In this document: positions 42,401 to 52,852 of the stretch, piece after piece
Position numbering within the stretch: the first letter of the stretch is position 1
Layout of the letters: each line of letters begins with the position of its first letter
From: Acidimicrobiales bacterium
GTDB lineage: Bacteria; Actinomycetota; Acidimicrobiia; Acidimicrobiales; GCA-2861595
Length of the DNA: 61,599 nt
Direction: 5' to 3'
Assembly (NCBI GenBank): GCA_030448025.1
Contig: JAUJNQ010000003.1
Location: 321,970-383,568 of the forward strand
Made by a program: the position numbers and the translations under genes
The notes under the pieces: generated by a model
Told to the model about the DNA's origin: nothing
Databases searched by the model: none
Seen by the model: the letters and a program-made list of their open reading frames with translations, nothing else

Positions 42401-43098
42401 GCCACGTGGACGAGCCTCTTCCCCAGGGCCCGGACAAGGTGCGTGCGGTGCGAGAGATGTTCGACGTCATCGCTCCCCGCTATGACCTGGTCAACCGGGT
42501 GATGACCTTGGGCATGGACGTGGGCTGGCGCCGGGCCACCGTTCGCTCCCTCGGTCTGCGGCCCGGCTCCCGGGTGCTCGACCTGGCCGCCGGCACCGGT
42601 GACCTGTGCCGAGAGGTGCAGGCCGCGGGTCATGCGCCCGTCGGCCTCGACCTCTCTTGGGGCATGTTGGCCCACGCTCGGACCAGCGCTCCCCTGGTCC
42701 AGGCCGACGCCCTTCGCCTCCCGGTTCCCGACCACACGATCGACGGCGCCACGTGCGGGTTCGCCCTGCGCAACGTGGCCGACCTCGACGCCTTCTTCTA
42801 CGAGCTCGGGCGCGTCGTGCGCCCGGGCGGGCGCATCGCCCTCCTCGAGGTGGCGGAGCCGGTCCACCCCGTGCTGCGCTGGGGTCATGGCCTGTACTTC
42901 ACCAAGGTGATGCCGCGCCTCGGCGGCCTGCTATCCGATGCCTCCGCCTACGGGTACCTTCGCCGTTCCGTGGCCTACCTGCCCTCGCCGCCCGACATGG
43001 TGGCAAAGCTCAGGGCAGCCGGCTTCGCCGCCGTCGAGCGCCGCCTGCTCAGCAGCGGGATCACCCAGCTGATCACGGCCACGGGCACCCGACGATGA
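42397..43098 (+). CDS. menG: Demethylmenaquinone methyltransferase
   Basis: 233 residues from GTG 42397. Class I methyltransferase of the UbiE/COQ5 family. Signatures are MFDVIAPRYDLVNRVMTLGM, the SAM motif VLDLAAGTGDLCREV, and FALRNVADLDAFFYELGRV with RPGGRIALLEVAEP. It performs the last step of menaquinone synthesis. It is coupled to menF by an ATGA overlap. Confidence 0.96.
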   Translation: MSHVDEPLPQGPDKVRAVREMFDVIAPRYDLVNRVMTLGMDVGWRRATVRSLGLRPGSRVLDLAAGTGDLCREVQAAGHAPVGLDLSWGMLAHARTSAPLVQADALRLPVPDHTIDGATCGFALRNVADLDAFFYELGRVVRPGGRIALLEVAEPVHPVLRWGHGLYFTKVMPRLGGLLSDASAYGYLRRSVAYLPSPPDMVAKLRAAGFAAVERRLLSSGITQLITATGTRR

Positions 43099-44330
43099 CG
43101 GCGACGACGACCACGTCATCCTCAGAGGTCCCGCGCCGCCTCACCGCCCGCACCGTGCGCATCGACGGGACCGAAGTGGACCTACCCGCCTTCGCCGGCG
43201 ACGACGGTGTGCTGTTCGAGCGCGCCGGCGCGGGGCTGGCGGGCCGGGGTGTGGCCCTTCGTGTGGAGGCAGCGCGCGTGGGTGACTCGCTGGCTGCCAT
43301 CGCCGTCGACGACGAGGTGGGCCTGCCCGGCTGCGGACCCGTCGCCGTCGGTGCTCTGCCTTTCCTGCCGGACGGTCGGGCCACCATGGTCGTGCCCCGG
43401 ACAGTCCTGGGCCGGGACCGGGATGGCACGGCGTGGATCACCACCATCGGGCCCCAGCCGGGGGTACAGCCGGCGGCACACACACCGTCGCCCGCCGGTA
43501 CCCGCCCGCCCGACCGCTTCACGCTCATCGCCGCCCGGCCCCACGAGGAATGGCTGGGCGTCATCAGCGCCGCCATCGCAGAGATCCGCTCCGGGCGGCT
43601 CCGCAAGATGGTGCTCGCCCGCGAGGTGGAGGTCGAGGCCAACCGGCCCATCTTGGCGAGCCATGTGATCACCCGGCTGAGAGCGCTGTACCCGTCCTGC
43701 ATGCTGTTCTCCGTGGAGGGCTTCGTGGGGGCCAGCCCCGAGCTGCTCGTCTCCCGACAGGGATTGGACGTGCGCTCCCAACCCATGGCCGGGACCATCC
43801 CCCGCAGCGGTGATCCCAGGGTGGACGCCCAGCTGGCGGCCACCCTGATGAGCTCAGCCAAGGACCGCCTCGAGCACCGCCTCGTGGTCGACGCCGTGGC
43901 CGGCGCGCTGGCCCCCTGCTGCCAGGTCATGGACGTGCCCGCCGAGCCGTCCATCGTGCCCCTCCGAAACGTCTGCCACCTCGGCACCACCATCACCGGG
44001 CGCCTGAGCGAGCCCGACTTCTCCGCCTGGGACCTCGCCGCCATGCTCCACCCCACCCCGGCCGTGGCCGGCACACCGACCGAGGACGCCCTGGCCTGCA
44101 TCGCCGCCATCGAGAGGCTCGACCGGGGCCGCTACGCCGGACCGGTCGGTTGGGTGGACGCGCGGGGCGACGGCGAGTGGGCCGTCGGGATCCGTTCGGC
44201 CCAGATCTCGGGCAACCGGGCCCGCCTCCTAGCCGGGGTCGGCGTGGTCGCCGACTCAGACCCCGAGGCCGAGCTGGCCGAGACCCAGCTCAAGCTCCAG
44301 GCCCTTCTGGCCGCCGTCGTCCGTCCGTAG
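43095..44330 (+). CDS. menF: Isochorismate synthase
   Basis: 411 residues from ATG 43095. The chorismate-binding domain has LRKMVLAREVEVEANRPI, CMLFSVEGFVGASPELLVSR, MAGTIPRSGDPRVDAQL, LVVDAVAGAL, LHPTPAVAGTPTEDALA and GVGVVADSDPEAELAET. It converts chorismate to isochorismate, the entry into the menaquinone pathway; MenF-type enzymes and siderophore EntC-type enzymes are alike in sequence, and the men neighbours decide the call. Confidence 0.93.
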   Translation: MTATTTTSSSEVPRRLTARTVRIDGTEVDLPAFAGDDGVLFERAGAGLAGRGVALRVEAARVGDSLAAIAVDDEVGLPGCGPVAVGALPFLPDGRATMVVPRTVLGRDRDGTAWITTIGPQPGVQPAAHTPSPAGTRPPDRFTLIAARPHEEWLGVISAAIAEIRSGRLRKMVLAREVEVEANRPILASHVITRLRALYPSCMLFSVEGFVGASPELLVSRQGLDVRSQPMAGTIPRSGDPRVDAQLAATLMSSAKDRLEHRLVVDAVAGALAPCCQVMDVPAEPSIVPLRNVCHLGTTITGRLSEPDFSAWDLAAMLHPTPAVAGTPTEDALACIAAIERLDRGRYAGPVGWVDARGDGEWAVGIRSAQISGNRARLLAGVGVVADSDPEAELAETQLKLQALLAAVVRP

Positions 44331-44347
44331 GCGGGATCGTCCCGAGC

Positions 44348-46084
44348 TCAGCGGGGACGGTCGTGCGCTCCGAGGGCCGAGGCCACCGCCTGGTGAAGCT
44401 CGTCGTGGACGGCCACGTTGGCGCCACGGTCGGTGCGCACGACCACGACCCTGACGCGGTGTCCTTCGCCATGGGCGTCGCCGGGCCCGGGCTTGGTCAC
44501 CGCCTCGCCCAGCTCGGTGAGAGAGGTGGCGACGCAGGTCTCCGCTCCATGGGCCTCGGCTACGGCGCACAGGTCCAGGCCGTGGGGGGTTCCGAGAAGG
44601 CGCTCGAAGCGGTCCGGGTCCAAAGCGGTGGCCTGCGGCAGGAAGGAGAAGATGCCGCCGCCGTCGTTGTCGACGACCACCAGCGTGCACGACACATCGA
44701 GGCCGCCGGGGGGGGCGAGGAGCCCGTTGACGTCGTACAGGAAAGCCAGGTCGCCCAAGAGCGCCGTGGTGGGGCCGGGCCACGCAGCAGCCACACCCAT
44801 GGCGGCGGACACCACGCCGTCGATCCCGTTGGCGCCGCGATTGGAGAAGTAGCTCAGCCCCTCACGGGGCCGGGCGTACCATTCCAGGTCACGCACCGGC
44901 ATGGAGGAGGACGCCACCAGCGCCGCTCCGTCGGGCAGCTCGGCCGCCACCGTCCGGGCCACGGCCGGCTCGGTGAGCTCACGTCGTCCAGCGAGGGAGC
45001 TGTCGAAGGCCCGCTGGGCCGCGGCCTCGGCTCGGCGCCAACCGCGGAGCCACTCGGGAGGCGCCGGCCGGGGCCCGGCGGCGAGCACTCCCCGGCACAC
45101 GCTCGTGGGATCGGCGCTGACCACGGTGGTGGCTGCTCGAGCGGGGTCGAGCCACGCCCCGTGGGGGTCAACCAGGTACTGCGGGACGTCGAGGCCGGCC
45201 AGCCACTCGGCGACCTTGCGGGACGCCCACGGCGCCCCCAGGCGCAGCACCACGTCGGGGCGCTGGGCGGTGGTGAAGCCTCGCGACCTGAGGAGGGCGT
45301 CGGCCGCGGCCACGGTCACGGGCGCCGGCACCCGGGCGCCGGAACGAGGTTCGGCCAGCACCGGCCAGGCCAGTGCCCGACCCATCTGCTGCACGGCCTC
45401 GGGATCGCCGGCTCCCGCTCCGGCAACGATGACGCCACGGCGGTTGTAGCCCGCCAGCTCCCTCACCAACTCGGCAGGCGCCTCCCTCGATGTGGCCGCC
45501 ACCCTGTGCCACGGCTCACCGCGGGGGCGGCCGGCGGGCAGCGGGCCGGGGTGGGCCACCAGCGGCTCGCGGAAGGCCAGGTTCAGGTGCACGGGACCCG
45601 GCCCGGCGGGACCTGCGGCCGCCACGGCCACCGCCCGGGCGGCCATCGAGCGCCAGGTGTGGGCCGCCTCCTCGTCGGCCACGCCGGGCTCGAACGCCCA
45701 GCGCACGGAGCCCTCGAACAGGCGTGCCTGCTCCACCGTCTGGGGCGCTCCCACGTGGTGCAGCTCGGGCGGGCGGTCGGCGGTGCAGACCACCAGCGGG
45801 ACGCGGGACTGGTGGGCCTCCACGACCGACGGGTGCAGCTCGACCGAGGCCGTGCCGCTGGTGGTGAGCACCACCGGCGGGACGCCCGAGGCCAGTCCCA
45901 GGCCGAGGGCGAAGAAACCCGCCGAGCGCTCGTCGATCATGACGTGGACCCGGATCCGTGCTTCGCCGGCCAACGCCACCGCCAATGGAGTCGAGCGAGA
46001 ACCGGGTGCCACCACGGCGTCGGTCACTCCGCAGCGGGCCCACTCGTCAACCAGGGTTGCGCAGAACGTTGCCTGTAGCGTCAC
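44348..46084 (-). CDS. menD: SEPHCHC synthase (MenD)
   Basis: 578 residues, thiamine diphosphate enzyme. The N-terminal domain has DAVVAPGSRSTPLAVALAGE and HVMIDERSAGFFALGLG (catalytic Glu region), TTSGTASVELHPSVVEA. The C-terminal cofactor domain has SNRGANGIDGVVSAAMG and LLGDLAFLYDVNGLL with VVVDNDGGGIFSFLPQ. It joins 2-oxoglutarate to isochorismate. Convergent with menF (17 bp apart) and divergent from menH with only 5 bp between start codons. Confidence 0.96.
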   Translation of the reverse strand: MTLQATFCATLVDEWARCGVTDAVVAPGSRSTPLAVALAGEARIRVHVMIDERSAGFFALGLGLASGVPPVVLTTSGTASVELHPSVVEAHQSRVPLVVCTADRPPELHHVGAPQTVEQARLFEGSVRWAFEPGVADEEAAHTWRSMAARAVAVAAAGPAGPGPVHLNLAFREPLVAHPGPLPAGRPRGEPWHRVAATSREAPAELVRELAGYNRRGVIVAGAGAGDPEAVQQMGRALAWPVLAEPRSGARVPAPVTVAAADALLRSRGFTTAQRPDVVLRLGAPWASRKVAEWLAGLDVPQYLVDPHGAWLDPARAATTVVSADPTSVCRGVLAAGPRPAPPEWLRGWRRAEAAAQRAFDSSLAGRRELTEPAVARTVAAELPDGAALVASSSMPVRDLEWYARPREGLSYFSNRGANGIDGVVSAAMGVAAAWPGPTTALLGDLAFLYDVNGLLAPPGGLDVSCTLVVVDNDGGGIFSFLPQATALDPDRFERLLGTPHGLDLCAVAEAHGAETCVATSLTELGEAVTKPGPGDAHGEGHRVRVVVVRTDRGANVAVHDELHQAVASALGAHDRPR

Positions 46085-46089
46085 CGGCC

Positions 46090-46836
46090 ATGCCCCGGTT
46101 GGCGCTCCTGCACGGCTTCACCCAGACGGGCCGCTCCTGGGCACCGCTGCTCCCCGCCCTGGAAGAGCGCGTCGGCGATCACAGCGACGTCTGCACCCCT
46201 GACCTCCCGGGCCATGGCACGCGCTCCGACGTGCGGGTCGACCTGTGGGATGCGGCCCGGCTCCTGGGCGAGGAGTGTGGACGGGCAGCGTATGTCGGCT
46301 ACTCCATGGGCGGGCGGGTTGCCCTTCACTTGGGACTGGAACGGCCCGACCTCGTGGAGCGCCTCGTGCTGGTGAGCGCCACCGGCGGCATCGAGGACGC
46401 CGGAGAAAGGGCCGCCCGCCGCCGGGACGACGAGGCACTGGCGCAGATGCTCGAGGACGATGGCGTCGAGGCCTTCCTGCAGCGGTGGCTGTCCGCCCCG
46501 CTCTTCACCGACCTGTCCCCCGATGCAGCCGGGCTCGACGCCCGCCGGGAGAACACCGCGGCCGGTCTGGCCGCCGCCCTGCGGCTGATGGGCACGGGCA
46601 CCCAGGAGCGGCTGTTGCGCCGGCTGGACCAGCTCACCATGCCGGTGCTGGTGGTCGCGGGTGAGCGCGACGACAAGTTCGCCGAACAGGCCCTGCACCT
46701 CGGTGGTTGGATCGGTCCCACGGCTCAGCTCGTCCTCGTACCCGACGCCGGGCACGCCTGCCACCTCGAGAACCCGGACGCCTTTCTCGACCTGGTGGTG
46801 CCCTTCCTCGAGGACGATGACGGGCACGGGCACTGA
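46090..46836 (+). CDS. menH: Alpha/beta hydrolase, SHCHC synthase MenH-like
   Basis: 248 residues from ATG 46090. Alpha/beta-hydrolase core with LALLHGFTQTGRSWAPLLPA (oxyanion region), nucleophile Ser in AYVGYSMGGRVALHLGLERP, Asp in GERDDKF and His in VPDAGHACHLENPDAF. VLVSATGGIEDAGERAARR-type sequence after the nucleophile is MenH-like. It eliminates pyruvate from SEPHCHC. Divergent from menD. Confidence 0.88.
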   Translation: MPRLALLHGFTQTGRSWAPLLPALEERVGDHSDVCTPDLPGHGTRSDVRVDLWDAARLLGEECGRAAYVGYSMGGRVALHLGLERPDLVERLVLVSATGGIEDAGERAARRRDDEALAQMLEDDGVEAFLQRWLSAPLFTDLSPDAAGLDARRENTAAGLAAALRLMGTGTQERLLRRLDQLTMPVLVVAGERDDKFAEQALHLGGWIGPTAQLVLVPDAGHACHLENPDAFLDLVVPFLEDDDGHGH

Positions 46837-46864
46837 TGGGCCTGACCGCTCAGCCACTTGCCGC

Positions 46865-47743
46865 TCAGCCCGAGATGGCGATGCCCAGCGCCAGCAGCGC
46901 CCCAAAGGCCAGCTGCAGCTTGCCGGTGGCGACGAGGGCGGGCACGAGCTGGCGTCCGGCGGCCCCCGACGCCACCGCCTTGGCCGGTCGGCGTGCCAGG
47001 GGCGCGGAGGCGAGGGCGCCGAGGGCGAAGGGCTGGGCGAGGGCTATGACCGGCACGAGGAGGAACGCCCCCACCAGGCAGCCCAGGTAGAGCAGGCGGG
47101 TCCACGTCTCCCCCAGGCGCACGGCGAGGGTCCGCTTGCCGGCACTGGTGTCGCTCGGGATGTCCCGCAGGTTGTTGGTCACGAGCAGGGCGGTGGCCAG
47201 AAGGCCCACCGGCACCGACGCCAGGAGGCCCAGACCGGTGACCCGCTCGAGATGCACATAGGCCGAGCCGGCAGTGGCCACCAGCCCGAAGAAGACGAAC
47301 ACGAAGACCTCGCCGAAGCCGGCATAGCCGTACGGACGTGGCCCGCCGGTGTAGAGCCAGCCGGCGGCGAAGCAAGCCACCCCCACCAGCAGCAGCTCGG
47401 GACCGACGGCGATGCTGACCGTCAGCCCCACCACGCCGGCCACGGCCATGGACGAGAAGGCGGCCAGACGCACCGACGACGGGGTGGCCAGACCCTCGGC
47501 CACCAAGCGGGTGGGCCCCACCCGGCGCTGGTCGGTGCCCCGGATGCCGTCGGAGTAGTCGTTGGCGTAGTTGGTGCCCACCTGGATGGCGAGGGCCACC
47601 ACCAGGGTCGCCGCCGCCCGCCACCACACGACCTCCCCCTGGGCGCCGGCCACGGCCGAGCCCACCGCCACCGGGACCACCGCTGCCGGCAGGGTGCGAG
47701 GCCGGGCTCCCGCCACCCACTTCGAGGCGGGGCCCTTCACCAA
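46865..47743 (-). CDS. menA: 1,4-dihydroxy-2-naphthoate polyprenyltransferase
   Basis: 292 residues, UbiA-superfamily membrane prenyltransferase with eight to nine hydrophobic helices. First Asp-rich motif NYANDYSDGIRGTD; second region NNLRDIPSDTSAGKRTLAV; W-V-x-GARPRTLPAAVVPV at the N-terminus is typical of MenA. It attaches the isoprenoid side chain to DHNA. Ends near the menH stop (convergent) and lies just downstream of menB on the same strand. Confidence 0.96.
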   Translation of the reverse strand: MVKGPASKWVAGARPRTLPAAVVPVAVGSAVAGAQGEVVWWRAAATLVVALAIQVGTNYANDYSDGIRGTDQRRVGPTRLVAEGLATPSSVRLAAFSSMAVAGVVGLTVSIAVGPELLLVGVACFAAGWLYTGGPRPYGYAGFGEVFVFVFFGLVATAGSAYVHLERVTGLGLLASVPVGLLATALLVTNNLRDIPSDTSAGKRTLAVRLGETWTRLLYLGCLVGAFLLVPVIALAQPFALGALASAPLARRPAKAVASGAAGRQLVPALVATGKLQLAFGALLALGIAISG

Positions 47744-47753
47744 GCCGGTCCTG

Positions 47754-48596
47754 TCACGGCCGGCGGGGAAAACGGGAGAAGTCCGGCGGGCGCTTCTGCA
47801 CGTAGGCGTCGCGGCCCTCCTGGGCCTCCTCGCTCATGTAGAAGAGCAGGGTGGCGTCACCGGCCAGCTGTTGGATGCCGGCCAGCCCGTCGTCGGCGGC
47901 GTTCATCGACGCCTTGAGGAGCCGGAGGGCAAGGGGCGACAGGGCGAGCATCTCCCGGCACCATGCCACCGTCTCCTCCTCTAGGCGGTCCAGGGGCACG
48001 ACGGTGTTCACCAGACCCATGTCCAGGGCTTCTTGGGCGTCGTACTGGCGGCACAGGAACCAGATCTCCCGGGCCTTCTTCTGGCCCACGTTGCGGGCAA
48101 GAAGCCCGGACCCGTAACCCCCGTCGAAGGAGCCCACCCGGGGTCCGGTCTGGCCGAACCGGGCATTGTCGGCGGCGATGGTGAGGTCGCACACCACGTG
48201 GAGCACGTGGCCGCCACCGACGGCGTACCCGGCCACCATGGCCACCACGGGCTTCGGGCACCGGCGGATCTGGACCTGGAGGTCGAGCACGTTGAGCCGC
48301 CCGATCCCCCGCCCGGCCACGTCGTCGTCGCCGATGTAGCCGTCGTCGCCCCGGATGCGCTGGTCGCCCCCCGAGCAGAAGGCCAGCGGTCCCTCCCCGG
48401 TGAGGATGACGACGCCCACGGAGGGATCGTCCTGGGCTCGGTGGAAGGCGTCGGACAGCTCGAACAGCGTCTGGGGGCGAAAGGCGTTGCGGACCTCGGG
48501 CCGGCAGATCGTGACCTTGGCCATGCCCTCTGCTGTCTGGTATCGGACGTCGGCGTAGCTGCCCGCCTCGGTCCAGTCCGGGATGGCCTGGTTCAT
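47754..48596 (-). CDS. menB: 1,4-dihydroxy-2-naphthoyl-CoA synthase
   Basis: 280 residues, crotonase fold. Motifs include [20 protein letters not shown]-like start (here [20 protein letters not shown]), [55 protein letters not shown] and [20 protein letters not shown]. The ends match MenB closely. It cyclises o-succinylbenzoyl-CoA. Starts divergently from menE with 20 bp between. Confidence 0.98.
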   Translation of the reverse strand: MNQAIPDWTEAGSYADVRYQTAEGMAKVTICRPEVRNAFRPQTLFELSDAFHRAQDDPSVGVVILTGEGPLAFCSGGDQRIRGDDGYIGDDDVAGRGIGRLNVLDLQVQIRRCPKPVVAMVAGYAVGGGHVLHVVCDLTIAADNARFGQTGPRVGSFDGGYGSGLLARNVGQKKAREIWFLCRQYDAQEALDMGLVNTVVPLDRLEEETVAWCREMLALSPLALRLLKASMNAADDGLAGIQQLAGDATLLFYMSEEAQEGRDAYVQKRPPDFSRFPRRP

Positions 48597-48616
48597 GCGG
48601 TCGTTACCCTACCGAT

Positions 48617-49678
48617 GTGCCCTCCCTGGTGGTCCTCGACGCCGCCGGCACTCCGGCGTTCGTGGAGTCCCTGCGTGCCGCCTGGGATCGCGGTGACGCC
48701 GTCCTCCCCCTCGATCCGCGCCTGCCCCCGCCGGCTCGGGCCGAGGTGTTGGCTGCGGCCCGGCCCGATGAGCCGGTAGCCGACGGAGACGCCTTGGTCG
48801 TGGCCACCAGCGGGACGACCGGCGGTCCCAAGGCCGCGGTGCTCACCCACGAAGCAGTTCGGTCTGCGGCGCTTGCAGTCTCCCGGCGCATGCAGGTCGA
48901 CCCCGCAGCTGACCGGTGGCTGGCCTGCCTGCCGCTGTCGCACATCGGAGGCCTCGCCGTAGTAGCCAGGGCGCTGATCACGAGCACGCCCCTCGAGGTC
49001 CACGCCCGTTTCGACCCCGCTGCGGTCAACGCCAGCCCGGCCACGCTCACGTCGGTCGTGCCGACCATGCTCGAGCGGGGCGTTCGGGCCAACGGGTTCC
49101 GAACGATCCTCGTGGGCGGTGATGCCGACCTGCGCGTCCGAGCGCCCAACGTGGTGCACACCTACGGCATGACCGAGACCTGCGCAGGGATCGTGCACGG
49201 CGGGCGACCCCTCGACGGCGTGGAGGTGCGGGCCGACGCCGAGGGCCAGCTCCACGTGCGGGGTCCCATGCTCCTGCGCTGCTACCGGGATGGCACCGAC
49301 CCCAAGGATGGCGACGGCTGGCTGCCCACGGGAGACCTCGGCCTCGTCGTCGGCGACCGCGTGCGCGTGGACGGGCGGCTGTCGAACGTCATCGTCACCG
49401 GCGGCGAGAAGGTGCAGCCCGAACAGGTGGAGGCGGTGTTGGGCAACCACCCCGGGGTCAAGGAGGTGGCCGTGGCCGGTCGGTCCGACGGCGAGTGGGG
49501 CCAGCGCGTCGTTGCCTGGGTGGTGCCGCGCCACGCGGCCAACCCACCGACCCTCGCGTCGCTGCGTCGCTCCGCGAAACGAGCGCTGGCGCCGTACTCG
49601 GTCCCCAAGGAGCTGGTGTTGGTGGACGAGCTCCCCCGCACCGCGTCCGGAAAGCTGCGACGCGCGAGGCTGCAGTGA
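48617..49678 (+). CDS. menE: o-Succinylbenzoate-CoA ligase
   Basis: 353 residues from GTG 48617, short for an AMP-forming ligase, as in actinobacterial MenE. Adenylation motifs: ALVVATSGTTGGPKAAVLTH (P-loop), VVHTYGMTETCAGI, GWLPTGDLG, DGRLSNVIVTGGEKV and LPRTASGKLRRARL with the catalytic Lys. It activates o-succinylbenzoate for MenB. menC, which makes that substrate, is not seen in this window. Confidence 0.93.
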   Translation: MPSLVVLDAAGTPAFVESLRAAWDRGDAVLPLDPRLPPPARAEVLAAARPDEPVADGDALVVATSGTTGGPKAAVLTHEAVRSAALAVSRRMQVDPAADRWLACLPLSHIGGLAVVARALITSTPLEVHARFDPAAVNASPATLTSVVPTMLERGVRANGFRTILVGGDADLRVRAPNVVHTYGMTETCAGIVHGGRPLDGVEVRADAEGQLHVRGPMLLRCYRDGTDPKDGDGWLPTGDLGLVVGDRVRVDGRLSNVIVTGGEKVQPEQVEAVLGNHPGVKEVAVAGRSDGEWGQRVVAWVVPRHAANPPTLASLRRSAKRALAPYSVPKELVLVDELPRTASGKLRRARLQ

Positions 49679-49691
49679 TGCGACGCCATCG

Positions 49692-50824
49692 ATGACGGCC
49701 ATCCTCGGGGTCAACTGCTTCAGCCACGACACAGCCGCCTGCCTCCTGGTCGACGGCGAGGTGGTGGCCATGGGCGAGCAGGAGCGCTTCAACCGGGACC
49801 AGCACACCAAGCTCTTCCCCGACGACGCCATCGGCTTCTGCCTGGCCCCTATGGGACCGACCGTCTGGTCGAGGACCTGCGCGACGTGCTGCGCCTCGAC
49901 CACGACGGCCTCTTCGCCGTCAACCTGGCCTGGTTCCGCTACCAGCGCGAGGGCAGGCCCGTCTCTGGCCGCTTCGTGCGGCGCCACGGCCAGGCGCGGG
50001 TGCCGGAGTCGGAGATCACCCAACGGGACAAGGACCTGGCCTACGCGGTCCAGGACGTGGTCGAGGGGGCCGGCGTCCACCTGCGGCAACGCCATGGGGG
50101 CGGCTTTGTGGACCTGGCACCAGGTGCTCGGGAACCCGCGCCAATGGTCCATGCATCACCCCTTCTGGGGCATGGAGCACGACGAGAAGCAGCTGGCCGC
50201 GGCGCTCTCGGCTCGGGGGCTGGCCTTCTCCAAGGTGGGCGACCCTGCGGCCGAGGCCGCCCGGCGGCTGGCCGCCCGGCGGCTGGCCGCCCGGCGGCTG
50301 GCCGCCCGGCGGCTGGCCGCCCGGCAAGGTGGTGGGCTGGTTCCAGGGTCGGGCCGAGGTGGGCCCCAGGGCCCTCGGCGCCGCTCCATCCTGGCCGACC
50401 CCAGGACGTCGCACATGCGCGACGTGGTGAACGACCGGGTGAAGCACAGGGAGGGCTTCCGACCCTTCGCCCCGCCGTCCTCCACCACCGGGGCCACGAG
50501 TACTTCGAGGGTTACTACCCTACGCCGTTCATGCTTCTCGTCCTGCCCATCCGGCCCGACAAGCGCAGCGTGATCCCTGCTGTCACCCACGTGGACGGCA
50601 CCGGCCGCCTCCAGAGCGTCACGCCCGAGCTCAACCCCTCGTTCCACCGCCTGATCAGCGAGTTCGACCGACTCACGGGCGTGCCCGTCGTGCTCAACAC
50701 CAGCTTCAACCTCCGGGGCGAGCCCATCGTCCACCGGCCCGGGGAAGCGGTGGCCGACTTCCTCCGCAGCGAGATGGACTGCGTGGTCCTCGGCTCGCTG
50801 CTTTGCGACAAGGAGAAGACGTGA
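49692..50824 (+). pseudogene. Carbamoyltransferase (NodU/CmcH family), deleted and frameshifted
   Basis: From ATG 49692 the frame opens ILGVNCFSHDTAACLLVDGE and EQERFNRDQHTKLFPDDAIG, then loses phase. Later family fragments are [73 protein letters not shown] and [20 protein letters not shown] with [19 protein letters not shown] at the C-terminus. Total length (about 375 codons) is well short of the usual 550-580 residues, so central kinase-fold sequence is deleted, and at least three frame changes occur. A 15-bp repeat is expanded within it. Substrate of the ancestor unknown. Confidence 0.82.
50255..50325 (+). repeat. 15-bp tandem repeat in carbamoyltransferase remnant
   Basis: The unit GGCCGCCCGGCGGCT occurs four times exactly (50255-50314), followed by an 11-base partial copy. 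It encodes (RLAAR)n. Family proteins have a single RLAA-G-KVVGWFQGR here, so the repeat is an expansion, and the frame is lost right at its end. Confidence 0.95.
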
Positions 50825-52815
50825 ACCGCCTGGCCAACGAGACCAGCCCCTACCTCCGCCAGCACCAGGACAACCCCGTGGACTGGTACCCATGGGGCGA
50901 GGAGGCCCTCCAGCGGGCCGAGGCCGAGGACCGCCCCATCCTGCTCTCGGTGGGGTACTCGGCCTGCCACTGGTGCCACGTCATGGCTCATGAGTCCTTC
51001 GAGGACCCCGACGTGGCCGCGGTCATGAACGAGCTGTTCGTGAACGTCAAGGTGGACCGGGAAGAACGGCCCGACGTCGACGCCGTCTACATGGAGGCGG
51101 TGCAGGCCTTCTCGGGTCAGGGCGGCTGGCCCATGACCGTCTTCCTCACCCCCGACGGGCGCCCCTTCTTCGGTGGGACTTACTACCCCAAGACCACCAA
51201 GCTGGGTCGCCCGGGCTTCGTGGACTTGATGCGCGGCGTGGACCAGGCCTGGCGCGAGCGGCGGGACCAGGTGCTGGCCCAGGCCGACCACGTTTCGTCC
51301 GCCATCCGGGCCCAGGCGGCCATGGTCACCGGAGGGTCCGAGGACGGGGCCGCCCCGGAGCTCGGGCCGTCGCTCGTCCAACGTGGGTACAAGGCCTTGA
51401 CTGCGTCCCACGACGCCGAGTGGGGCGGGTTCGGAAGCGCTCCCAAGTTCCCCATGCCCACGAACCTGGAGCTGATGCTGCGGGTGCACGCCCACGACGG
51501 GGACGAGGAGCCGCTGCAGATGGCGGTGACCACCCTCGACGCCATGGCCTCGGGGGGGATGTACGACCACCTGGGGGGTGGGTTCCACCGCTATTCGGTG
51601 GACGCCTTCTGGATGGTCCCCCACTTCGAGAAGATGCTCTACGACCAGGCCGGCCTGGTGCGGGCTTACCTCCATGCGTGGCAGCTCACCGGCGAAGCCC
51701 GCTTCCGCCAGGTGGTGGAGGAGACGGTGGGCTACGTCCTGCGCGAGCTCGGCCAGGCCGAGGGGGGCTTCTCGTCCGCCGAGGACGCCGACTCTGAGGC
51801 GGAGGAAGGCAAGTTCTACGTCTGGCGGCTGAGCGACGTGGCCCGCATCGGCGGTCCGGAGGCCGTGGACTGGTACGGCGTCACCCAGGGCGGCAACTTC
51901 GAGGGAGCCAACATCCTCCACCGCCCGGTGCGAGGGGACCTGCTGCGCCCTCCCGAAGTGGAGGCGGCGCGCCGGCGGCTGTTCGACGAGCGCCAGGAGC
52001 GTGTCCGACCGGGCCTGGACGACAAGGTGCTCACGGAGTGGAACGCCATGTTCCTCTCATCATTGGCCGAGGCGGGCGCGGCCCTCGGGCGGGACGATTG
52101 GCTTGAGGCGGCGGTGGCCAATGGGGAGTTCCTCTTGTCCGCCCTGCGCAGGGAGGACGGGCGCCGGCTCCGCTCGTGGCAGCGCGACGGCGGGGCCCGC
52201 CACCTCGCCTACGCGGTGGACCACGCCTGGCTGGTGGACGCCTTCTGCCGGCTGGGCGAAGCCACGGGGAAGGCCCGCTGGGTGGGCGAGGCCCGCAGCG
52301 CCGCCGAGGCCATGATCGAGCTGTTCTGGGACGAGGCTCAACCCAGCTCCGGTGGCTCCGGCTTCTTCACCACCGGTCACGACGCCGAGCGCCTCGTGGT
52401 CCGCCACAAGGACCTCGTGGACGGAGCCACGCCGTCGGCCAACTCGGTGGCCGGCACCGCCCTCATCCGCCTCTCCGCGCTCACCGGAGAGCAGCGCTAC
52501 GCCGACCGGGCCGAGCTCGTCCTGCGCCTCCTGGCCGAGCCCCTGAGCAAGCATCCGAGCGCCTTCACCCACCTGCTCGGCGCAGCGGACATGCTCGTCA
52601 CCGGCCTCACCGAGATCGTCGTGGTTGGCGACCGGCCGGACCTGGTGGCGGCCGTCCACTCCCGCTACCTTCCAAACGCCGTCCTGGCGTGGGGCGAGCC
52701 CCACGACTCGCCGCTCTGGGAGGGGCGCGCTGAGGGACAGGCCTACGTTTGCCGGAACTACGCCTGCCAGGCACCGGTCTCCACCCCCCAGGATCTCCTG
52801 GCCCAGCTGCAATAG
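50821..52815 (+). CDS. Thioredoxin-domain protein, YyaL/SSP411-like (DUF255)
   Basis: 664 residues from GTG 50821, overlapping the previous stop. The N-terminal thioredoxin-like domain starts [20 protein letters not shown] and has [20 protein letters not shown] with a CHWC redox pair, [20 protein letters not shown] and [20 protein letters not shown]. The rest is an (alpha/alpha)6-barrel glycosidase-like region ([39 protein letters not shown]). The family is widespread and its exact reaction is unknown. Confidence 0.95.
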   Translation: MNRLANETSPYLRQHQDNPVDWYPWGEEALQRAEAEDRPILLSVGYSACHWCHVMAHESFEDPDVAAVMNELFVNVKVDREERPDVDAVYMEAVQAFSGQGGWPMTVFLTPDGRPFFGGTYYPKTTKLGRPGFVDLMRGVDQAWRERRDQVLAQADHVSSAIRAQAAMVTGGSEDGAAPELGPSLVQRGYKALTASHDAEWGGFGSAPKFPMPTNLELMLRVHAHDGDEEPLQMAVTTLDAMASGGMYDHLGGGFHRYSVDAFWMVPHFEKMLYDQAGLVRAYLHAWQLTGEARFRQVVEETVGYVLRELGQAEGGFSSAEDADSEAEEGKFYVWRLSDVARIGGPEAVDWYGVTQGGNFEGANILHRPVRGDLLRPPEVEAARRRLFDERQERVRPGLDDKVLTEWNAMFLSSLAEAGAALGRDDWLEAAVANGEFLLSALRREDGRRLRSWQRDGGARHLAYAVDHAWLVDAFCRLGEATGKARWVGEARSAAEAMIELFWDEAQPSSGGSGFFTTGHDAERLVVRHKDLVDGATPSANSVAGTALIRLSALTGEQRYADRAELVLRLLAEPLSKHPSAFTHLLGAADMLVTGLTEIVVVGDRPDLVAAVHSRYLPNAVLAWGEPHDSPLWEGRAEGQAYVCRNYACQAPVSTPQDLLAQLQ

Positions 52816-52852
52816 CCCCCCGCGGCGGGCGAGAAGGCAGGGGCCGGGTGGG

